Shown piece after piece: positions 1-5,129 of a stretch of DNA of 5,129 nucleotides. Below the pieces are notes generated by a model. It was not told where the DNA came from. It made no database searches and saw nothing but the letters and a program-made list of their open reading frames with translations. This stretch comes from Sulfuricurvum sp. (GTDB lineage: Bacteria; Campylobacterota; Campylobacteria; Campylobacterales; Sulfurimonadaceae). Each line of letters begins with the position of its first letter. Positions within the stretch are counted from its first letter, which is position 1. The stretch covers positions 1 through 5,129 of the forward strand of contig JAGXHZ010000081.1 of the NCBI GenBank assembly GCA_024635855.1, written 5' to 3'. The position numbers and the translations under genes were made by a program.

Positions 1-1
1 A

Positions 2-799
2 ATCGGACCTATGACTCAAAACGTCGAAGATGCGGCGATTTTGTATGACATTCTCCAAGGGTATGATCCGAAAGATTCAACGAGCAGTGAGCGTAATGAC
101 GGTAAGGTGAGTGATAAACTTGATCCTTCGGTAAAGCTCACGATTGCTATCGTCCCTGATTATGTCAAAGATGCTTCGATTGAAGTGAGAAATGCGTACG
201 CAAAAGCAATCGAAGCCCTCAAAAACGCGGGACACACCATCGTCGAGAAATCATTGATGGATCCAAAATACGATATTTCAGCGTACTACATCACGGCAAC
301 CGCAGAAGCAACGACCAATTTGGCTCGTTATGATGGTATCCGATACGGCAATCGTGTTGAGGGAGATAACCTCAAAGAGACCTATTTGAAAACCCGTTCA
401 GCGGGTTTTGGTGCTGAAGTACAACGCCGTATTATGTTGGGTAATTTCGTTCTCTCCTCAGGATATTATGATGCATATTACGTCAAAGCGCAAAAAGTTC
501 GGTCGTTGATTCAAGAAGAGTATAATAAGATTTTCGAAGAAGTAGATTTGATCCTCACCCCTGTTGCTCCTCGAACTGCATACGAATTTGGGGCTTTGAG
601 TGATCCTATTGAGATGTATTTGAGTGATATTTATACGATTTCCGTCAACCTTGCAGGGCTACCTGCGATTTCGCTTCCGGTAGATATTGCTGAAAATGGA
701 ATGCCGGTAGGATTACAACTTGTGGCTCGCGCTTATGCAGAGCAAACGTTATTTAATGGGGCTTTGAGCCTCGAATCTCAATTAAAATCAAAAGGATAA
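2..799 (+). CDS. gatA: GatA, amidase subunit of Asp-tRNA(Asn)/Glu-tRNA(Gln) amidotransferase (5' end missing)
   Basis: GatA is the glutaminase subunit of the cytoplasmic GatCAB complex, which turns mischarged Glu-tRNA(Gln) and Asp-tRNA(Asn) into Gln-tRNA(Gln) and Asn-tRNA(Asn). The frame is open from the first bases and reads IGPMTQNVEDAA, the family's conserved 'GP(M/I)T.(T/N)VED' stretch that follows the catalytic region. The ATG at 11 is therefore an internal methionine, not the start. About 265 codons are visible, against roughly 450-490 for the family. The amidase-signature Lys/cis-Ser/Ser triad lies upstream and cannot be checked. Visible family landmarks are VDLILTPVAPRTAYEFG (nt 542 onward) and the C-terminal NLAGLPAISLPV...NGMPVGLQLVA (nt 647 onward). 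No frameshift is seen. The stop is TAA at 797-799, three bases before guaB, and the last codons contain guaB's ribosome binding site, which suggests co-transcription. A different amidase-signature enzyme is the only real alternative; the C-terminal motif strongly favours GatA. Confidence 0.95.
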   Translation: MGPMTQNVEDAAILYDILQGYDPKDSTSSERNDGKVSDKLDPSVKLTIAIVPDYVKDASIEVRNAYAKAIEALKNAGHTIVEKSLMDPKYDISAYYITATAEATTNLARYDGIRYGNRVEGDNLKETYLKTRSAGFGAEVQRRIMLGNFVLSSGYYDAYYVKAQKVRSLIQEEYNKIFEEVDLILTPVAPRTAYEFGALSDPIEMYLSDIYTISVNLAGLPAISLPVDIAENGMPVGLQLVARAYAEQTLFNGALSLESQLKSKG

Positions 800-2248
<1,449 letters not shown>

Positions 2249-2250
2249 TC

Positions 2251-2275
2251 GTCATACCGTACTTGATACGGTATC
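2251..2275 (+). repeat. Repeat unit 1 (hairpin, 8-bp stem, 5-base loop)
   Basis: The left arm ATACCGTA (2254-2261) pairs perfectly with TACGGTAT (2267-2274) across the loop CTTGA. The GTC at its 5' side is unpaired and forms the conserved outer end. No run of T follows, so this is not a classical intrinsic terminator. Confidence 0.85.
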
Positions 2276-2290
2276 TATTAAGTGTTTATG

Positions 2291-2316
2291 GATTCCGTGT
2301 CGTAGCACGGAATGAC
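2291..2316 (-). repeat. Repeat unit 2 (inverted copy, 8-bp stem, 6-base loop)
   Basis: The left arm ATTCCGTG (2292-2299) pairs perfectly with CACGGAAT (2306-2313) across TCGTAG. It ends with the outer GAC. Read on the minus strand it aligns with unit 1, with one extra loop base. No T run follows it. Confidence 0.85.
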
Positions 2317-2343
2317 AGTATGAACACCTGAAAATATCGCAAT

Positions 2344-2348
2344 AAAGG
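2344..2348 (+). promoter_or_regulatory. Ribosome binding site of metY
   Basis: AAAGG lies seven bases before the ATG at 2356 and fixes the metY start. It falls in the only stretch of the gap not taken by the repeat (2317-2355). I see no convincing -10/-35 pair and no SAM-riboswitch-like fold in that stretch. Confidence 0.75.
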
Positions 2349-2355
2349 TAAACAT

Positions 2356-3621
2356 ATGCAACTCCAAACCGAAGCGTTACACGCCGGATACGACAAAGAC
2401 AGCCAAAGTACGATGGCTGTTCCCATCTACCAAACGACTGCATACGAATTTCGTGATGTCGAACATGCAGCAAATTTATTTGCTCTTAAAGAGCTTGGGA
2501 ATATCTATACGCGCCTGAATAATCCAACTACGGATGTATTTGAAAAACGTTTTGCAACGCTTGAGGGTGGCGCAGCCGGTTTGGCAACAGCTAGTGGAAT
2601 GGCCGCTATTTTTTATGCGATTGTCAATGCGGCAGAAGCAGGTGATAATATCCTCTGTGCCCGTCAGCTCTACGGCGGAACCGTGACGCAGGCATCGTAT
2701 ACTTTGAAACGTTTTGGGATTGAAGCACGCTATTTCGACGTTCAAAATCCAGACGAAATTGAAGCATTGGTGGATGATAAAACCAAAGTGATCTTTTTTG
2801 AGAGCTTGACCAATCCAAGTATTGATGTTGCCGATATCCGTGCAATAACTGCTATCGCACAAAAACACGGGATTCTTTCTATCGTAGACAATACGGTAGC
2901 AACTCCGGTTCTTTGCCGTCCATTAGAGCAAGGCGTGGATGTGGTGGTTCACAGTGCGAGCAAATATACGACAGGTCAAGGACTTGCTATTGGAGGGATA
3001 CTCGTTGAGCGTCATGATTTGGTTGACTTCCTACGTGCAAACCCTCGTTACCCTCAGTTCAATGAACCGGATGAGAGCTACCATGGCTTGGTGTACGTCG
3101 ATGTTCCATTACCTCTGTTTTGTTTACGTGCGCGTCTTTCACTTTTACGTGATTTAGGGGCAGTTGTATCCCCGTTTAATTCATGGCTCTTTATTCAAGG
3201 GATTGAGACGTTGCATTTGCGTATGCGTGAGCACTCTCGTAATGCACAAGCGGTAGCAGAATTTTTGGAAAGTCATCCGAAAGTGAAAAAAGTCAATTAT
3301 CCCGGATTAAAAAGTAACAGTAACTATGCGAATGCGCAACGCTATTTTGATGGTGGAATGGCAAGCGGTTTGTTGAGTTTTGAGGTTGATGATTTTGAAT
3401 TGGCAAAGAAAATTGTAGATGCCACAAACCTTTTTTCCCTTGTTGTCAATATCGGTGACTCTAAATCGATTATTACCCATCCGGCCTCAACTACCCACCA
3501 GCAGCTAAGTGCTGAAGAATTGGTGGCGTGCGGTGTCCCCTCAGGACTTATCCGTCTAAGTATCGGACTTGAGGCCCATGAAGATTTGATTGCTGATTTA
3601 GTTCAGGCATTAGACGCGTAA
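2356..3621 (+). CDS. metY: O-acetylhomoserine sulfhydrylase (PLP-dependent, MetY type)
   Basis: This enzyme condenses O-acetylhomoserine with sulfide to give homocysteine and acetate, the direct-sulfhydrylation route to methionine, in the cytoplasm. At 421 residues it fits MetY (about 420-440) better than MetB/MetC (about 380-400). Cys/Met-metabolism PLP-enzyme features are all present: Tyr51 and Arg53 in YTRLNNPT (cofactor phosphate, from the partner subunit), SGM at 80-82, Tyr106 in LYGGT (stacks on PLP), Asp178 in DNT (pyridine nitrogen), the Schiff-base Lys203 in HSASKYTTG, and Arg400 near the C-terminus (substrate carboxylate). The block around YHGLVYVDV...LRDLGAVVSPFNSWLFIQG is typical of MetY and separates it from cystathionine gamma-synthase. 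metX starts eight bases after its stop and makes its substrate, which supports the call. Substrate choice (O-acetyl versus O-succinyl homoserine) is inferred from that neighbour. Confidence 0.95.
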   Translation: MQLQTEALHAGYDKDSQSTMAVPIYQTTAYEFRDVEHAANLFALKELGNIYTRLNNPTTDVFEKRFATLEGGAAGLATASGMAAIFYAIVNAAEAGDNILCARQLYGGTVTQASYTLKRFGIEARYFDVQNPDEIEALVDDKTKVIFFESLTNPSIDVADIRAITAIAQKHGILSIVDNTVATPVLCRPLEQGVDVVVHSASKYTTGQGLAIGGILVERHDLVDFLRANPRYPQFNEPDESYHGLVYVDVPLPLFCLRARLSLLRDLGAVVSPFNSWLFIQGIETLHLRMREHSRNAQAVAEFLESHPKVKKVNYPGLKSNSNYANAQRYFDGGMASGLLSFEVDDFELAKKIVDATNLFSLVVNIGDSKSIITHPASTTHQQLSAEELVACGVPSGLIRLSIGLEAHEDLIADLVQALDA

Positions 3622-3629
3622 AGGCTCAA

Positions 3630-4727
3630 ATGTTAAACCTACAAATACACAGTGAACATTTTACTAATCCTCTCTATCTAGAGAGCGGACGTATTTTAGA
3701 GCCGTACGATATCGTCTATGAGACGTACGGTACTCTTAATGAGACTAAAGATAATGTGATTGTGATTTGCCATGCCCTCACGGGTTCTCATCATGCAGCA
3801 GGAACGTACGAGGGAGATAATAAAGCCGGTTGGTGGGATGGACTCATAGGTCAGGGAAAAGCGGTTGATACCGATCGTTTTTTCGTGATTTGTACCAACG
3901 TCATAGGAAGTTGTTTTGGTTCTACGGGTCCTATGTCGCCTCGTTATCCATACAATGAACCGTATCGGTATAAATTTCCCGTTGTGACAATACTCGATAT
4001 GGTACGGGCACAACGAATTTTATTTGATAGGCTGGGTATTCATGAAGTTCATGCCGTAATCGGCGGTTCAATGGGGGGGATGCAAGCATTGGCGTTTGGG
4101 GTGTTTTTTCCAAATTTTGCTAAAAAAATTATTGCTATGGCAGCGACTCACGCTACCCAAGCATGGGCAATTGCATTTAATAAAGTAGCCCAAGAAGCGA
4201 TTCTTAAAGATCCTGAATTTAAAAATGGCTATTATGACCCCAATGTGATACGAGAAAATGGTCTTAGCGGTATGGCGATAGGACGAATGGCAGGGCATAT
4301 TAGCTTTTTATCGCCTCAATCGATGGAGCGGAAGTTTGGTCGTGAGTACAAACGTAACGATGGGTTATTTGAATTGTTTGGAAAGTTTCAGGTTGAATCG
4401 TATTTGGAGTACAATGGATACAATTTTACAAAATGGTTTGATCCCTTAAGCTATTTGTATATTACCAAAGCGATTAATATTTACGATCTCTCGCGAGGAT
4501 TTGATTCTCTGCAAGAAGCTCTTAGCAAGATAACAGCCCAATTATATATGGTAAGTTTTGAGAAAGATATTCTCTTTTTACCCTCTGAAATGGAAACGAT
4601 GGCAGTAATGATGAAGAGTATGAACAATAAAAATATGGATTATATTGAAATTAAAAGTGATTACGGGCACGATGCTTTTTTAGTTGAGATTGATAAAATT
4701 GAGCAGTATGTAAAGGATGCGTTATGA
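3630..4727 (+). CDS. metX: Homoserine O-acetyltransferase (alpha/beta hydrolase, MetX)
   Basis: MetX transfers an acetyl group from acetyl-CoA to L-homoserine, giving the O-acetylhomoserine used by the MetY just upstream. The 365 residues are of normal length. Visible landmarks are GWWDGLIG (Trp68-Trp69), AVDTDRFFVICTN, GSCFGSTGP, the nucleophile elbow GGSMGG with Ser147, Arg219 in the GRMAGHISF segment (substrate binding in the family), RKFGRE, Asp313 and His347 in YGHDAF; Ser147-Asp313-His347 is the expected triad. The start is supported by AAAGG at 3620-3624, which overlaps the metY stop and lies five bases upstream. Some MetX-family members are serine acetyltransferases or succinyltransferases. 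The metY context favours homoserine acetylation, but acyl-donor specificity cannot be settled by reading. The stop codon TGA overlaps the xseB start as ATGA. Confidence 0.95.
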   Translation: MLNLQIHSEHFTNPLYLESGRILEPYDIVYETYGTLNETKDNVIVICHALTGSHHAAGTYEGDNKAGWWDGLIGQGKAVDTDRFFVICTNVIGSCFGSTGPMSPRYPYNEPYRYKFPVVTILDMVRAQRILFDRLGIHEVHAVIGGSMGGMQALAFGVFFPNFAKKIIAMAATHATQAWAIAFNKVAQEAILKDPEFKNGYYDPNVIRENGLSGMAIGRMAGHISFLSPQSMERKFGREYKRNDGLFELFGKFQVESYLEYNGYNFTKWFDPLSYLYITKAINIYDLSRGFDSLQEALSKITAQLYMVSFEKDILFLPSEMETMAVMMKSMNNKNMDYIEIKSDYGHDAFLVEIDKIEQYVKDAL

Positions 4728-4918
4728 GCGAAGAGATACGTTTTGAGACGAAGATAAGCAATGCAAAAGCAATTTTGGAAAAGTTAATGGACCCGACATT
4801 ACCTATGGACGAGAGTGTCAAAGCATATGAACAAGGGATGAGTGAGCTTAAAATGGCGGAAAAAATGTTAGAACAAGCCCAACTCCAAATACAAATTATC
4901 AAAAATCAGGATCAATAA
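4724..4918 (+). CDS. xseB: Exodeoxyribonuclease VII small subunit
   Basis: XseB is the small helical subunit of exonuclease VII, several copies of which bind the large catalytic subunit XseA; the complex degrades single-stranded DNA to acid-soluble oligonucleotides. The protein has 64 residues, slightly shorter than the usual 70-85. It shows the family pattern: an N-terminal helix FETKISNAKAILEKL (7-21), the turn with LPMDESVKAYEQGM (26-39), matching the consensus L.L(E/D)E(S/A)...(Y/F)E.GM, and a second helix rich in Lys, Glu and Gln. It is likely coiled-coil and acidic. The start overlaps the metX stop (ATGA), and AAAGGA at 4712-4717, inside metX, is six bases upstream, suggesting translational coupling. 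xseA is not in the window. Short coiled-coil proteins give weak similarity, so the call is good but not certain. Confidence 0.85.
   Translation: MSEEIRFETKISNAKAILEKLMDPTLPMDESVKAYEQGMSELKMAEKMLEQAQLQIQIIKNQDQ
4908..4911 (+). promoter_or_regulatory. Ribosome binding site of the nitrilase-like gene
   Basis: AGGA sits six bases before the ATG at 4918, inside the last codons of xseB. It supports the ATG overlapping the xseB stop as the true start. Confidence 0.6.
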
Positions 4919-5101
4919 TGCGTTGTGCCATCTTACAGCTTCCCTCAATCGGTATGGGAGGGTCAACCTTAGAAAACTATGCAAGAGCAGCACACAGCAA
5001 GGGTGTAAAACTTATGGTGTTGGGAGAATATATTCTCAACCCTTTTTTTAAAGAGCTCATTCAAACGCCGATTTCGATGATTCGTGAACAAAGTATTCAC
5101 C
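4918..5101 (+). CDS. Carbon-nitrogen hydrolase (nitrilase superfamily), N-terminal fragment
   Basis: The frame opens with ATG at 4918, sharing one base with the xseB stop (TAATG), and runs off the genomic part of the sequence after 61 codons. The start MRCAILQLPSIG is the first beta strand of the nitrilase fold (usual form 'K.A..Q.P'). It is followed by a helix, then KLMVLGEYILNPFFKEL, where Glu37 matches the catalytic Glu of the superfamily's Glu-Lys-Cys triad (usual form 'LPE'). The Lys and Cys would lie beyond the end. The superfamily hydrolyses amides, nitriles or carbamoyl groups; the substrate cannot be told from this fragment. As I recall, a gene of this type follows a small coiled-coil gene near gatA-guaB in Campylobacter jejuni, which fits the context. 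The apparent residues after His61 (about PVSYTHLTLP) come from sequencing adapter and should be removed. Confidence 0.8.
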
Positions 5102-5129
5102 CTGTCTCTTATACACATCTGACGCTGCC
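5102..5129. other. Untrimmed Nextera (Tn5) sequencing adapter, not genomic
   Basis: CTGTCTCTTATACACATCT (5102-5120) is the exact reverse complement of the 19-base Tn5 mosaic end used in Nextera libraries. The following GACGCTGCC (5121-5129) continues exactly as the reverse complement of the read-1 side adapter. The match is 28 of 28 bases against the known adapter from memory, and it lies at the very end of the sequence, as expected for adapter read-through at a contig end. The first base, C at 5102, could by chance also be genomic. Confidence 0.97.

Larger units (their letters stand above)
2251..2316. repeat. REP/BIME-like element: two inverted copies of a palindrome
   Basis: The element fills most of the guaB-metY gap and starts two bases after the guaB stop. 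It contains two perfect 8-bp hairpins separated by a 15-base spacer (2276-2290). Its outer ends are GTCAT (2251-2255) and ATGAC (2312-2316), which are reverse complements. The second unit read on the minus strand matches the first as GTCAT-N-CCGT-R-C ... ACGG-N-ATC. The variable stem positions differ between copies as whole base pairs (A-T versus T-A, A-T versus G-C), so pairing is kept. This arrangement resembles the short palindromic repeats often dispersed between bacterial genes (REP/BIME type, some mobilised by RAYT transposases). Only one copy of the pair is in the window, so dispersal in the genome is inferred. Possible roles are mRNA 3'-end protection of guaB or attenuation between transcription units. 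Confidence 0.8.

Noticed and set aside
11..13. ATG at position 11 as the start of gatA
   Set aside because: The frame is open upstream and the codons before it (I-G-P) continue the conserved GatA motif, so it is an internal methionine.
2251..2316. The repeat hairpins as a rho-independent terminator of guaB
   Set aside because: Stems are only 8 bp with mixed composition and neither is followed by a T run; the inverted two-copy layout fits a REP-like element better. Some transcription attenuation remains possible.
2252..2473. A minus-strand open frame covering the guaB-metY gap and the metY start
   Set aside because: It overlaps the repeat and the conserved N-terminus of MetY, and its translation has no recognisable similarity or supporting start signal.
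3670..3685. Palindrome CTCTCTA-TC-TAGAGAG near the start of metX
   Set aside because: It falls within metX codons 14-19, which encode an ordinary NPLYLESG segment of the protein; a single short palindrome inside coding sequence is expected by chance.
3702..3730. Inverted repeat CCGTACG / CGTACGG with a 15-base spacer inside metX
   Set aside because: Both arms contain the self-palindrome CGTACG and encode normal MetX residues; no second copy or regulatory context supports a site.

Overview
The window is about 5.1 kb of compact, single-strand bacterial chromosome, with every gene on the + strand. In order it holds the 3' part of gatA, guaB, a 107-bp gap with a paired-hairpin repeat, metY, metX, xseB, and the 5' end of a nitrilase-superfamily gene. 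The protein sequences look like Campylobacterota, most likely a free-living sulfur-oxidising lineage such as Sulfuricurvum or Sulfurimonas. The pointers are the gatA-guaB pairing, a very short XseB followed by a carbon-nitrogen hydrolase, and mid-range GC by eye. The genus is an inference from recalled similarity, not a search result.

Layout: 2-799 encodes the C-terminal part of the GatA amidase subunit, and its last codons carry the ribosome binding site of guaB. 803-2248 is a complete IMP dehydrogenase with both CBS domains and intact catalytic residues. 2251-2316 is two inverted copies of a palindrome of the REP/BIME type; the two copies differ by compensated base pairs. 2356-3621 (MetY) and 3630-4727 (MetX) form the direct-sulfhydrylation route from homoserine to homocysteine. 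4724-4918 (XseB) overlaps metX by ATGA, and the nitrilase-like gene overlaps xseB by one base (TAATG), so metY-metX-xseB-nitrilase look co-transcribed and partly translationally coupled.

Functionally these are housekeeping genes: tRNA amidation, guanine nucleotide synthesis, methionine synthesis by direct use of sulfide, and a DNA-processing nuclease subunit. I see no phage, transposase, CRISPR, toxin or defence gene, and no evidence of an undescribed system.

The last 28 bases (5102-5129) are not genomic. They match the Nextera transposon mosaic end plus the read-1 side adapter in reverse complement, left untrimmed at the end of the sequence. The final gene is therefore truncated by an artefact, and its last roughly nine apparent residues are adapter translation.
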